A stretch of 64,000 bases of DNA, from NCBI GenBank assembly GCA_008973525.1, contig WACJ01000095.1, positions 992,001 to 1,056,000 of the forward strand. Direction: 5' to 3'. The DNA comes from Stenopsyche tienmushanensis. Its lineage: Eukaryota > Arthropoda > Insecta > Trichoptera > Stenopsychidae. The first letter of the stretch is position 1. Every line of letters starts with the position of its first letter. The notes under the pieces are model-generated. The model had not been told where the DNA came from and ran no database searches. It was given only the letters and a program-made list of their open reading frames with translations. Positions 10,713 to 23,831 of this stretch are shown piece by piece. Made by a program: the position numbers and the translations under genes.

Positions 10713-13700
10713 ATGGGGACCGTTTTCAGAATAGCATTAGGTATTTATACATCTCGTTCATAACTCGTTTTCGATTCGAATTCGCGTGTATTTTTCCGCT
10801 AAATTGGCAAATTTAGTACGCAATGAATTCGCGATTGTAAATAGAAATAATTCATTATTGAACGCTTGCGAAAACATGTATATTAAACTACTTGTCATCA
10901 TTTTTTCCGTGACATTTCCTCATTTGGGAATCATCAAGAATATGATTCTGACGAACAATTAGTGTAAATATGCAGGCGAATTAAATTACCAGCAGAACTG
11001 TTTTCATGATCGTTTTTAAATCTGTATTATAAAATATTCCATAAACACTTCCGCAACCAAAAGATGTAGCCATTTTATAGCCGAATCACAATAGTTATGA
11101 GATGCGCATATAAATGTGAAAGGATCGATAAGTCTTATTCTTTTTATTATATAGAAATAATCATAAATATCGCATTAATATTTATATATCAATGTATTTA
11201 ATGTAGCAATAATTAAATGTAAATGTAAAAATAGCAGCAAATTCAACTCACAAATCATACACTTTCAATAGCAAATATTTTTGTGCCCAGGGCAGTCTAA
11301 TCTGTTTGTTCAATTTGTTTAATTTGGGTTTCTTCAGAGCTGCACACTTTACATTTTTCACTAATTTTAGGCGGTCCGGTCTTTGTCTGTCTATCAAAGT
11401 CTCAGCCTCCAAGTGTCTTCTAATAATATAATGCACTTTGATGGAAATTTTCATAATTTTAACAATTCTTAGCATTAATTAATTCGGTTAGTTTTGCCAA
11501 TTTAAAAATAAAATATAGCAGATAACGATAATAAATTTCTCTGAACTCTTTTTGGTATTTATCATATTTGTATAGTTAAATAAATAGGTAATAAGCATTG
11601 AAAATAAATAAAAATAAATTATTTGTAACGTTTAATTATTACATTTTTATATAAAAATCGACAATATGCTAGAAATTTCCAATGTTATTGTCGATAGTGT
11701 ACGCATGTCAGTCGTTCCGTTTATTAATTTTACATAAATATTCGCACTCTGAGTATGTATTTATAATATTAAATGCAAAAAGACTTTGGACAATTGCAAA
11801 CTATTCAAGATATTGCAGATATATTTCAAATAAATCAATATATAGTATTAATAGTATTTATAAGATTAAGTTGTAAAACTCAATAAGCAAATTATTCAAA
11901 AGGAAATCCTAGAATTTTTTAACCATAAATTGACACAAATTGCAAATAGACTTGGAGACATCTCTCTCAATTTTTTTATTTTAAACATTTATCCTCAACA
12001 GAAATTAACGCTCAATTAGGTTCATTCTCGTTATACATTCGTCAAAGTTTTCAGCTATTTATTGTTTCGTCCAATTGCACACGACGGAAAAAAAACACAT
12101 TATTCGACTAATTGATTTTAAATTTGTTTCACAATCATCGTGTGATAAAATCAACATTTCTTCAATTGCTATTAAATACATTGTTTATCAAACACGTTAC
12201 AAATAGATGAAATAAGAGGCAATGCAAACGCCAAAGTTGCCACACAACATCTATTTCGGATAGCTGACCGCAACTCGAACAATCATTTGCTTCCATAAAT
12301 TCTTAAAAATACAACATCAAATAATACAAATCATCAATAGGATAAAAGCAATTTTGATATTGATTAATCAATACTATAATTCATATACGCAAAAAATATT
12401 ACAAATTTTCAATTGAACATTTAACGCATCACTAACGAGATACATCTTTCATTACAGGATCGATATTATTATTGTTTGTAATTGGTGTCAATTCAAATGA
12501 CGATGAATTCAAAAAATCTCTTCATCGCTTTTCCTACAACCTATTTGAGGTAATTATTCTACTGTATGACCTCCAATTTGTATCGAATCAGTAAAACAGA
12601 TGTTTAAAAATATAACTCCTAAAAGAAATTTTCAGCGTCGAACCCACTTCAGAGTGTTATGATATCACCTCTATCGGTGCACATGGTTTTGACGGTACTT
12701 TACTACGGAGCAACGGGACAGACACAACTAGAACTGATGAAAGCCCTCAACATACCGAGTAATGATATTGTAAGGAAATAATTTATTTGCAAAATTTTCA
12801 GCGTCCTTATAAACAGCGCATTCATTAATTTCTCGTATTGTACAATTTCAGAGTCATTATGTAGCGGTGATTCAAAGATTACATTATCTACGGGATGTCA
12901 TTCTAAAAACGGCCAACAGAATATGCGTAAAAGACGATCCCAGTTACCAATTCAATCAAGAGTTCTCACAGCTATTGAAAGGAATGCAAACATCCGTAGA
13001 AAAAATAAATTTTGAAAATAGAAACGAAGCCGCACAAAACATAAATTCATGGGTAGCCCTCTTTTTATTCATCGGACGTCTGTTTACAATTTTATAAATT
13101 ATACATACATGTTGAAATGTATTCTTTATAATATTTTGCTACATTTACTCAATACATAAAATATGCATACATTTATTGTTATATTAACAGATTGCAGGTA
13201 AGACAGACAATAAAATTCCATATATAATCACACCTGACAGCTTAGATCCATACAACACAGATATAATTCTATTAAATGCCGTTTATTTTAAGGTAATTTC
13301 AAGTCATTAAATTGATTATCAATAATTAGAAATTAAATTATTTAATAAAAATGCTTATTTTTTTGTGAAAACTCATATAGGGTGATTGGAAATCACAATT
13401 TGAAGATTATGATACGTATTCCGATGTTTTCTATTCTGTGGGAAATCAAAAGAAATCAGTTGAAATGATGCATCAAACTGGCAGCTTCCCATATATCGAC
13501 ATGCCCGAAATAAGAGCTAGAGTTGGTTTAATTAAATGCGAATTTAAAATATATAAAATTTGCATAGTAATAATATCAATTTTAGTTTTTAGAAATGCCA
13601 TACAAAAATGATGAAATGTCTATGGTGATTATTCTTCCGTATGAAGTAGACGGATTGCGATTTGTCGTGGAGAAGCTAAGTTCATACAATATTCCTGGTA

Positions 13701-14461
13701 TTTTTAAGAATATGAAAAATAATATTACATCCATAAAATTACCCCAATTCCAAATAGAAACGACTATTGATTTAGGAAATATTTTACCACAGGTAATATG
13801 CAGATTCGTTAATGATTGATGTAATTTTCAAACTATTTATTTAATATGTTTAAAATCATTCTAGATCGGAATACAATCGATGTTTAAAAATGCAAATTTA
13901 AACAAAATTTTCATATTTGATAAACCTACGCGTATTTCAAGCGCAATACAAAAATCCTACATTGAAGTCAGTGAAAAGGGAACAGTCGCTGCTGCCGCCA
14001 CAGGTATGTTAAATCAATTTTTATTTTATGTATTTGCAATTGACTGAAACAACTTATCTTGCTACCCGAAAATAAGACAACAAAAAATAAATTACATAAA
14101 TATATCAAAATAATCTTTGAATCTGAATACACTTCAAAGATGCACCCAAATAAATTGTTTACGCCTTATACTAAATAAATTCAGTGAATTGTAGATTCCA
14201 TTTTTTCAGATTGAATTATTATATTTATCTTAAAATAATTTAAAAAGCGTGAGACGAAATACCTTTCTTATTCCCAAGAATTCCAAATAAGAAATGATTT
14301 ATAATAAAAAATCTTATTTTTTAGCTTTCAAAGTTGTGCCCTTGTCTGGAGTATTTTTCAATACAAAGCCAATAGAATTTTTCGCTAATCATCCCTTCAT
14401 GTTCTGCATAAAAACCAACAACAATATACCTGTATTCTATGGACAATATACAGGTTACTAA
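10713..14461 (+). CDS. Serpin B, secreted serine protease inhibitor, 9 coding exons
   Basis: Coding exons: 10713-10740, 12458-12549, 12626-12769, 12852-13052, 13191-13292, 13381-13521, 13586-13792, 13865-14003 and 14325-14461. They join to 396 aa. A 28-nt first exon in phase 1 and a 144-nt third exon match serpin A exactly, showing tandem duplication. Residues 1-22 form a signal peptide (MGTVFRIALGSILLLFVIGV, then NS). The reactive-loop hinge EKGTVAAAAT (342-351) is textbook for an inhibitory serpin. Counting from G344 as P15 puts P1-P1' at L358-S359, suggesting a chymotrypsin- or elastase-like target. FANHPFMF is the serpin signature. A poly(A) signal AATAAA lies at 14577-14582. Protease target and tissue are unknown. 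Confidence 0.92.
11240..11475 (-). pseudogene. Tc1-like transposase N-terminal remnant in serpin B intron 1
   Basis: The minus strand encodes a short frame with VHYIIRRHLE, DRQRPDRLK and later RLPWAQKYL. The first parts resemble the Tc1 helix-turn-helix and GRPR-like linker, and the last resembles the R(L)xFAxxHL block. The intervening region is shortened and no terminal repeats were found. Confidence 0.45.
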
Positions 14462-15013
14462 TGAGACTCCAACACAGTAAATAATATTTGTTAAGATATA
14501 ATAGAAATATTGCAAAACATTCTAGTAGACATAGCTATAAAAAAAAATTACCTTCATATGTGACAAAAATTTTACAATAAATATCGAAAACATTAACAAC
14601 CAGTTTACTTTTTATCATCAAATAGCTTCATTTTCACAAATTATCACCACTCAAGGGGGAAAACCATTAAATTATTATTAAAACTATTCAAGAATATGAA
14701 GTTTGATAACAAAATTCCGATTTTTTCCGGAGTAATGAGCACTATAGTGAACGCAAATCGGTGCTGGAGCATACAACATGTAGTACGGAGTGGTCGCACA
14801 GCAGTCCCTTGTTCACTACCTAGCTCTATACTCCTGTATTACGGGAAGAAAAAATAAATGAAAGAAGAGGGAGATGTCTACAGTCGTTTTTATTTGTATA
14901 TTCTTAGAATAGAGGTCTTAAATAGAAGGTACTAGAAGCGTTGGTATCGTTTCGATAGAACGTCGGTTATCATCAGTTTAGATTTGGCCTTCCTAGTATG
15001 TGTTAAAAGTTAG
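14462..15013. other. Serpin B 3' flank and GC-richer island
   Basis: This stretch contains the serpin B poly(A) signal. A less AT-rich section at about 14735-15000 holds an initiator-like TCAGTTT near 14969. That section could be part of an old LTR or a promoter for the frame that follows, but neither is demonstrated. Confidence 0.3.
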
Positions 15014-15448
15014 AAGTCAAAATATAATCTTATTCAAAAGAAAAACAGGATACCATTGACCAATGTAGTAAATCAAGTAACAGTTCCTTCTGCGGAAATC
15101 GACACATCAAGATTCAATCAAATTTTAGTGAAGATGCAAGTGCGAGCAAAAAAAGCTAAAGCACTTGGAATGGAACCTGAAGCGCACTTTTCTCCATTGC
15201 ACCTCCGGGCTTCAGAAGGTGCAAAAAATGGTAAAATCGTAACATTTTTTTAAAACACTCCTAAAACATGTGATTTTTATTTTTTTTAATCAAAACTGGC
15301 TTCATATTCCTAAAAAATATATTATTAATAAAATCAAAATATTGTACTTATTTTTAATAAAAATTGTGACTTTCCGCCAATAGCAAACTCTGATGGTGAT
15401 CTTCCATTTGCAGCAGCTTATAGCTCAGATATATCCGACGGAAATTAA
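15014..15448 (+). CDS. Unidentified two-exon reading frame
   Basis: An open stretch (from 15014, in frame to 15230) ends at a good donor, ATG|GTAAAA. The acceptor CCAATAG ending at 15383 continues the same frame in phase 1 to a TAA at 15446-15448. The encoded peptide includes the blocks RAKKAKALGMEPEAHF, LHLRASEGAKN, then ANSDGDLPFAAAYSSDIS. I do not recognise the family. It has lysine/alanine-rich and acidic tail sections, with no signal peptide or membrane segment. There is no ATG near the start, so an upstream exon would be required. It could be the 3' end of an unrecognised gene or a transposon relic. Confidence 0.3.
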
Positions 15449-16788
15449 TTTTAAAAAAATTCAGACGTACATCAAAATATTAATAAGATATTCTCAAAGT
15501 TTTAACAAATTCTAATTATTCTTTCCCTGTTAAAAAAATCGCGAAAAACATTAAAAAATCTGCCTCCTAAACTGGTTTCTCCCCTTAATCAATTTTCATC
15601 ATGTTATTTGGTAGGAAAAATAATCATTAAATTTGATATTTCATTACATTTAGTTATACAATTTATTGCTCAATATTATATGAAAAATGAATATAAACAT
15701 TATATTTAATGCTACTATTTTTTCATACATTAACACACTACGTATGGAAAACATAGTAAAATCACTAATAGCTAAACAAAAAAACAATATTTTCTTGTGA
15801 TGGTTATGAATCATTACAAATTAACATTATCAATATGAATTTAAATATTTTTAAACATTAAAAAACAATTAAACAGCATACTTTAGACATAATTTAAAAC
15901 CAATATAATAGTACGGGAGGCAGCGACCCAAATTTTGCACTCATTTTTGTTTCAGTCAGTGTTTATAAAATGTAAATCCACAATATTAATCTACCAAACT
16001 TTCAACATTGCAGACATTAATAAAAAAAAAAACGAAAACTGAATAATTGTACATATCGGCATTAAATTAAAATCTACAAAACTGCTCTTTTGTCTACAAG
16101 TAGTTAACGCTAATTATTCTTAAATAGACGTCATCTGCTTTCGATACATGGTGGTTAGAGCTTCGGTAGACATGGCTAAAGTTGTAGCATGAGAACTGAT
16201 GGCGGAATATTTGGTGGATACCATCTTAAAAAAAATATTTTAAAATATTGGTCATTTTAAAAGTAATGCCATTTTATGAAAATATACATTTTTACGTGCA
16301 ATATAGAAAAATTGCCCATTTCAGCGCGTAAACGCGCACAAAGCCCCCCTATACGTAATGTATTAAGTGTAGATACATTTAAAAACTTATTAATATCAAT
16401 GCCACAATAAATGAACCATATTCTTACTCACTTTGTGTCTTTCAATTAAAATTCAATATTCGAATGAAAAAAAAGTCTATATAGCTGCTTTATAAAAATA
16501 CGATATAATGCACAATTGTATGTATGTAAACATGTAATACTCATATTATACAATTATGTTTTAAGGTGTAATCATACACATTTATATATGCATAATCAAT
16601 CCAAAGTAAGAACACAAGTGATTGATTATAAACATTATACTTTAAAATATAAACTTTACTTTATTCACCGTCAGTCAATATATTGAAAATGTTAACGATA
16701 TAAAAATAATTTTACAATAAAATTGTCTATATTTAAATATATATATCAAATTCGTTTATATCTAAATATCAATAAGTTCCTGACACAT
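15449..16788. other. Intergenic, AT-rich
   Basis: No gene seen. The SDR poly(A) signal on the minus strand (AATAAA, complement of 16670-16675) lies here, about 115 bases past that gene's stop. Confidence 0.5.
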
Positions 16789-19700
16789 TTAATAATGTTT
16801 CTCTTCTGGCTTTAAATTGACGCATTCCTCGCTTTTGTCCCAAAATTTTTTAGCGAATTCTGGATCTTTGGCTTTATCCGACATTGTTGCTTTTTTACAA
16901 TCTACGAAGTATTCTCCAGTCACCTTTTCCATTTCAGGATGAGCAGCAAGATATATAATAGTCTCTGCACCTTCTTCTGCAGTCTATAAATGCAATTTAA
17001 TTATTAGATTATGATTATTACACAATTTTTGAATATTTCAGTTCAAATATTTTTCTCAATGATCTGCTAAAAATCAACATTTATTACTTCTTTCAATATT
17101 TTAAAAGGAAAAACAACACACATATGCGATATATTCGATTGATAAAACTAAAAAGTGATTTGTAATCAAATATTTACCTTGTAGAAGACCTTTATAAGTC
17201 CATGTAGTGGTCCTCTGAACCAAGTGGGGAGATTTCTAAAAATTTCCGTCATAACTACTCCCGGATGAAGTGAATTAGCAACTACGCCTATTTAAAAAGA
17301 GGAATTGAAAACCCGTTTAGAATATTTTAATAAGAAATTAAAAAGTCATCAGCTCCAATAAAATATATACCTGTTCCTTGAAGTCTGCGTGCGATTTCAT
17401 TGGCAGTTATAATATTACCAAGTTTACTGTTGCAATAAACAATTGTATCTCGGGATCCTTTCTCCATATTTATATCATCCAAATCAACCTTTGCCCATCT
17501 ATGACCCATTGCTGAAACGTTAACTATACGACTTGGCGCTGATTCTTTGATCTTTCCTATTTAATACACAAACTCTTTAAATATAATCGTCCTTCATATT
17601 ACGTCTAATGATTTTTTAGCCATTAATATACCTAATAAAAGATTAGTCAAAAGAAAAGGTCCGAAATGATTCACTTGTAATCCTATTTGATTTCCATCCT
17701 CTGATTTATAATGTCCCAAGCCAGCAACGCCTGCATTGTTTACTAGAACATGAATTTTTTCCTCCGACTCCAATATATCTTTAGCAAATGCTCTCACTGA
17801 TGTAAGTGAAGAAAAATCAATTTTTTTAACCTGTAATTTAGCAATTTTTAATTAACTAAACATTTAATAGGAAAAACAATATATCCAAATGGTTCATGTT
17901 TTATATATTGTTCATATATTTACAACAAAATTTTGTATCAATAACATAAAAGTAATATACCAAGACTTGTTCATTTCCTGTTTCCAGAACAATTTTTTTC
18001 TTTGCTTCTTCAGCTTTAGTCATATCCCGACAAGCTAATATAACTTTGGCTCCTCTTCGCGCAAAGTCTTTAGCCGCCTCATATCCAATACCTAGAAGAA
18101 AAAAAACAATTATAAATAATTTACGTTTAAGATCCACAACTATTTATCAATTTTTTATCAAAGAAGTAAATTTTATTTAAAACAATGAGACTCGAGCTTC
18201 CACTATTAACCCTTACAACTCCTATGGCCTCACATTGTGGCCGAAGATTTTTTTCCATCAACTCCTATGACGACTACGTGTGGCCGATTTTTTCTCGGGC
18301 AGTTTTTATGAACTTCAAGTAAGATTTTGGTACTTTTTTAAATGTAAGAACCAAGCGAATACTCTAAAAATACCGTCTTATTGTCTGGCCATTAATTTGT
18401 CATCTGGAATATGGAAAATAATTGGTTCCGAGGAATTGAATCGGTGCAGTTAAAGAGCATAAAACAAAAGTCTACGTTGAGTTGTGGTGCAGTGAACATT
18501 TTGAAAATTATTTGTGTCTAGTATGTAATTCAATATTATTTGGCAAAAAATGGCTTGGAGTTGGTGGGAACTTTTATGAAGAAATCTTGGAACCCAAAGA
18601 GTTAATGGCTGGAGGTTTGGGAGTACCAGTTTATAATATGTAACGCTTGGAATCAAATTGAGTCCTGCTACATAACAAATGTATATGAAAAATAAGTTAA
18701 ATAAAATACATAATGATGACTTAAGATTGCAAGCTAGAATTTGAGTCGATAATAATCTTATCTAAAGTATTGATTTAAAAGGACAGTTAACAAACAAAAC
18801 AAGCATAGAGTAAAGATTATAGTATTATTAAATGAATACAATCAAACAAATTCTGCATAAGAAGTGCGAAGGTCACAACACAAAAATCAACCAAACTCTC
18901 TTTCACGAAAGACGCATATTGAACTAAAAAAAATTATGAATTAATTTTACAGAAATATCAATTTAAGATGTAGACAATATACAAAAGAAGGTAAGCATCC
19001 TGTTTTCTATAAAATCTATAAAAACTATTATTTTCAATGTCTTCCAGTACTAAATTAAGTATTAAATATGGGAGGCCCAGAATAGCTTATATTTTAGAGG
19101 TTCTTAAAATTTAAAATAAAATCATGTGGCGAGAAAATAAAATCAATGGTATTTAATTTTTTTGGATTATTACATTTATTTTACAGAAGCTTTGTGTGCT
19201 TTAAAATCAGTAAATTTGCAAAGTTGAGACCCCTAGTATTGCGAGGCTGATTGTATATTAGTCATGTATTTGTAATACAGTAAACAACGATGCTGCATAA
19301 TAGTTTTGTAATAAAACCTCAACGGAATAAGTCTGCTATTGATTCACTTATTACTTATGCCCTGCATACAAATTATATATTTTTGCGATTAATGAAGATA
19401 CAATTAATACACTTTATCAGTATTATCCTCCAAGAAATTTTGCCATCTTGTACTTGTTACGCCGTGTTTGAAATATAAATATAAATTTATGAATTATATA
19501 ATTATGAATAAGAAATGATTGATTTTGACATTCGTATCAACATTCTTCAATTACATAAATGGTGGATAAGGCAAACAAACAAGTCATCTTCCTTTTGTTA
19601 AATGAAATGGGTTACAAATCTTCTTATCAATTATATTGCTTAATAAAATGTGATAAGACGCTAATAACAATGTTATTAGACGAATGTGTATAATGGTTTT

Positions 19701-22700
19701 ATCAACATTATATAAAACATTGACTAAATTTATGAGTGCATTAAATGCATGAAATGGAAATGAATAGTATTTCAAAATAATAAAATATATCTCCATAGCT
19801 AGGATGCTAACAAAACGAGATCTTTTTTAATACAATTTGTAGATATTTTTAACGATTTAACTATATTTCATGTTTAGAAAAGCTTTTCGCAAATATGAGC
19901 ACTTTCAAAATGGCAAAGATATCTTTTTACTAATTTACAGATTAGATAATATACACATTTGAGTCGTCGAAAATTAGTTTAGTAACATTTGTAATTACAG
20001 GGCATCATTTATGTAGCAATAAGGTAGATCAGCGGTTCTTAAACAGAGGTCCGCAAAGATATAAAAAAACATTTATCTGTAGATGAACAAGATATTTTCG
20101 TGAAATTATTTACAGAAAACATTATAAGAAGATCTATTTTGACCAAGAAATGTTTGTTTGTTTGAAAAATTAAGTAACACGGGTTGGGATGAGGTCCACA
20201 ATAAAAAAAATGTTCAAAAGGGGGTCCGTGAGAAAAAATTGGCTTAAGAGGGGGTCCGCGAAAGAAATTTTGCTCAAAAGAGGGTCCGCAGACTACATGA
20301 GTTTAAGAAACCGCAGCGAAAATTGGCATTATTGTAATGATGAAACTACTGATATTACAAACAAAGACTTGTACTCTGATTTGTCATGTTTAAGTATGAA
20401 ACACTACTTGAAGAGCTAATTTGTCGAGTGGAACATCCAGCTGATACATTTTTGAAGCACTTAATAGTTATTTCCTGGAAAATGAATTTCTAATATACAT
20501 CTAATATTTAACACAAAAGTGCGCTGGATTAAAATAGTAAATTTTAATCCATTTAATGGTCCGTGAACCCAAAAAGATTGACCCAAAGCTAAGCTAGAGC
20601 ATATATATATATTTGAACTTTACATAACAAAAATGACAATGTTGACGAGGATAAATTTAAATTCCATTCAAATTAATTACAAAACACATTTTGTATAATG
20701 GTATTGCAGAATTATAGTGTTTAATACACAAACTATCAAGTGACTTTTAACGATATTTCATCTACTTAGCCCTCAATCAGGCTCAATGGATCGGACAGAT
20801 TTATGGCAAGATATGTAAGGTTTAAAAGCATTTGTGATCGCATGACACCGGTGTTCCCCTTTTATTGTGCACTATCCTCAGTCATGTTCATACCGTTGTA
20901 GAGTGCAGATGTATTTAATAGTGAACTTGTTTTGTGATGTTTTTTTTCTTTTTTATGAATACAGTGGAACCTCGATCAACCGTTCTCGCATAATACGTTT
21001 TCTCGGATGGAACGTTTATTTTTTATAGTCCCGTCAAACTTCCATAAGAACAATGTTAAATAATCCCGCATTGACCGTTCCCCGATTTCCTCGATAAACC
21101 GTTTAAATATTTTGGTCCCGTCACAAATATTATCCCGATTGACCGTTTTTATTGCATATTTCTCCGTATCTCGGCAAGAAAGTTTGACACAGCCGAATGC
21201 AGGTTGGAAAAAATGAAATCATGTTTCTATTCCAAGGAAATCGATGAATCCGCTCTTAGAAAATAACGCGAGATTGAGGCGTCTTTGTTCCGATTAAGGC
21301 CCGATCCACACTATGGTGCCGTTGACGGTTCGACCTCGCTCCGATCCCGGTCCGATCAAATATTCTTACACAAGAAACAATCAGAGTATTTACACTGTCG
21401 GATCGTTCCAATCCCGTTTTTTGTATGAGAATATTTGACCGAACCGAGACCGAGAGCGAGATCGAACCGTTAGGCCCAATCCACACTATGGTGCCGGTAA
21501 CGGTTCGATCTCGCTCTCAGTCTCAGTCCGGTCAAATATTTTATGCAATTAAAATATTGACACATTTGTGTACTGTCATCCCTAGAAAAAAAAATTGTAA
21601 CAAATTCATACAACATTTTTTTCATGCTAAAGTTACATTATTCTCATCACACATTAACATGGGCACGGATTGTAACATTAGGATTCCATTATACATAAAC
21701 GCAGGCACAGTCTGTAGTGCTAGTTCTCCATCATGAGCAAACGCGGGCATAGACTGTAAAGAATTAACATCCAAATTTCTCTCTTTAACGTTTCTAAAAT
21801 GTTCAGTCCATATAGTTTTATCACAACGCAATATTTAACAAATGCTAAAATACAACAATATCAATCAAAACCCATGCATCAATTTAGCTTTCTAATTAAC
21901 CACACATTTATTTAGAAATTGGACAAATTACTTTTTTCAAATATTTACATTAATATATATAATTTTAAATTTGTATTTGTGTGGTAATTAATAGAACATA
22001 TTAATATATAATATTAAACATTTAATATGCCTCGAATAAAGCCTACATTTATATTTAAACTGCATTTTTTCTACAAATATGATATCACCATATTTTTTTT
22101 TACAATCAAAAGCTGGCCGCCACTGATGACTAAGAAGACCTTGATATTTATTGACATAAAATTAGTTTTTTGTTCGAAGCATGAGATTACATAATTATTG
22201 ACTTCGATCATGTTATATAATATTGAAATTATTGGTCTGTAGATATTATACAATGGAATAACAATAGATTATTTCTAAATGCGCAAATGGAACTAGAATC
22301 ATATCTGAAACCATTAAATGAAAAAAATCCTTTTTTTATCAACTTATTCATCATTATTTTTAATTGTTGAGCTTAAAAAGCTATATTTTAATATATCCTT
22401 TCATCTCCATTGTAAAGTTTTTGTAGCCATACATATATACAAAAATAGTATTTAAAAAATCTCAAATTCTATCCTCATACCAAAGCAATAAAATAAAGTG
22501 GTTTTAATTCCCCTCTTGAAAATATGCATAATTTCAGATTAAAGCACGTTATAAAATAGAGTGAGAGAAATTTAAATTGATTTTACACTCTTTTCGTGTA
22601 ATTTTCATTCAACTTGGTCAGTGCCCAAATAAAATATATCATTGTAAATAATATATGTAAAAATATATGTGCAATACTTGTAAGAAATATGTATATATAT

Positions 22701-23110
22701 TTTTTTTTTTTTTGATAACAGTATAAACCGATGACACTACATTATAGTTTCTGTATAGTAGCTTAATAAAACATGTATAGTAAAGGTGATACAATACACA
22801 AATCATTGAAGTAAATACAAAATTGAAGTATAAAGTCGATTAATTAAAATGTACTCTATACACACAAAACTATATTTAAAATAATAAAATAAAACATATT
22901 TTCAAATATATACATAAAGTAATAAAGTTTTAAGCATGATAATGAATACTGAGTAAAATATGTACCTGTGTTGGCGCCCGTAACGATTATCGTACGCCCA
23001 ATCAGCTTAACGGTGGAGTCGCACTTTCCAAAAGACATCCTTATCATTAATTTTATAAGAATTACGCCAATACCACCGCCGACAATCGCCGTCAACAATG
23101 ACAGTGACAT
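16789..23110 (-). CDS. Short-chain dehydrogenase, retinol dehydrogenase 11-14-like
   Basis: Six minus-strand exons: 22966-23110, 17961-18091, 17632-17830, 17371-17556, 17178-17287 and 16789-16983. They join to 321 aa, usual for RDH11-14. Residues 3-23 are a hydrophobic N-terminal anchor, so ER membrane attachment is expected. The cofactor motif TGANTGIG spans the exon 1/2 junction. ACRDM, NNAG (123-126), and Y199-x-x-x-K203 (YCNSK) mark a classical SDR. RDH11-like enzymes reduce or oxidise retinoids and other lipid aldehydes with NADP(H); the substrate here is unknown. The residue aligned with the catalytic serine appears to be Ala174, while Ser173 precedes it. Intron 1 is 4.9 kb and full of transposons. 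The start is head-to-head with king tubby. Confidence 0.9.
18206..18650 (+). mobile_element. piggyBac-like element 5' fragment
   Basis: TTAA (18206-18209) is followed by CCCTTACAACTCCTATGG, and the sequence resembles the start of the element at 52254 for several hundred bases (shared GAACATTTTGAAAATTATTT). TTAA plus CCC is the piggyBac terminal pattern. Transposase catalytic parts are absent. It lies in SDR intron 1, antisense to that gene. Confidence 0.6.
20030..20316. mobile_element. hAT-type MITE with internal tandem repeats
   Basis: Left end CAGCGGTTCTTAAAC at 20030 and right end GTTTAAGAAACCGCAG finishing at 20316 are inverted repeats of the 'CAGnGGTTCTTAA' class typical of hAT MITEs. 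Inside, a unit of about 35 bases with the core GGGTCCGyG/A is repeated about three times (20221-20290). A clean 8-base target duplication was not found. Confidence 0.55.
20962..21280. mobile_element. pogo/Tigger-like 5' end fragment
   Basis: The sequence starts TA-CAGTGGAACCTCGATCAACC at 20960, the pogo-type terminal pattern. It continues with several internal GACCGTT/AACCGTT repeats typical of pogo subterminal regions. No opposite end or transposase was recognised, and the fragment abuts the MITE at 21298. Confidence 0.5.
21298..21550. mobile_element. PIF/Harbinger-type MITE, self-nested
   Basis: Left end GGCCCGATCCACACTATGGT at 21298 is preceded by TAA. The internal inverted arm returns at 21440-21470 (GAGATCGAACCGTT). 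A second copy of the left end, GGCCCAATCCACACTATGGT, then starts at 21473, again after TTA. The family is the same as the complete element at 60938-61159. It appears that a second copy inserted in the right arm of the first and both right ends were later lost. Confidence 0.6.
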
Positions 23111-23831
23111 ACTGAAAGCGCAACAGATCCGTCAGTGCTGCCACTACAAAAATAACTGACTCCGTACAACGAAGAATCAATAATTTATAATACAATAATT
23201 AACAATAATCTCTCTAATGTTGACTATTACTTAATAATGAAGATCGAACACATGTAAATAGTTTTATTATTGATTGTTAAAAAATATCAATAAATTTGAA
23301 TACTTAACTATATATATTTTTTAAAATAAAAACTTAAACAGTCAAAAAGTATTTTCCATATAATTAAAATTTAATTCGAATAGATAATTTTGAATTGATT
23401 ATATTAAAATTAATATAGCAGAAAAATTTTTTGTTATTAAATTAGAATTGCTCTATTTATTATTTTTTTGATAATTACAAATTTTTAAATAAAAAAATTA
23501 TGTAAATTTCAATTCAATGTTGAATTTTGAAATATTATTAAGCTAGAAAAAAAATTGATACATTTTAATTTGATTTCTTAAATAAGAAAAGTTAAAAATC
23601 TATATTTAAAAAATAGTAATCTATCCACGTCGTAAATTTTATATTTTTAAGGGAAAATTTAGCATATACGCTATAATTTAATTTCTAAAAAAATTTGACA
23701 CTGCTAAAAAAATACTCGTTATAAGTGGTTAATGGTCGATGAATTTAAGGCAGTTTGACCAACAAAAAAAAATATGCAAGTACCCTAGCAACGGGCTTTA
23801 GTCAAAATAGTGTGAGGCATAGAAGTCTGAG
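23111..23831. promoter_or_regulatory. Divergent promoter region between SDR and king tubby
   Basis: The two genes start head-to-head with about 720 bases between start codons. The region is very AT-rich. I could not pick out a single convincing TATA/initiator pair on either strand. A shared or overlapping promoter is an inference from the arrangement. Confidence 0.4.

Noticed and set aside
21256..21486. Minus-strand open frame of 76 codons
   Set aside because: It lies entirely within the PIF-type MITE and reads through its inverted repeats.
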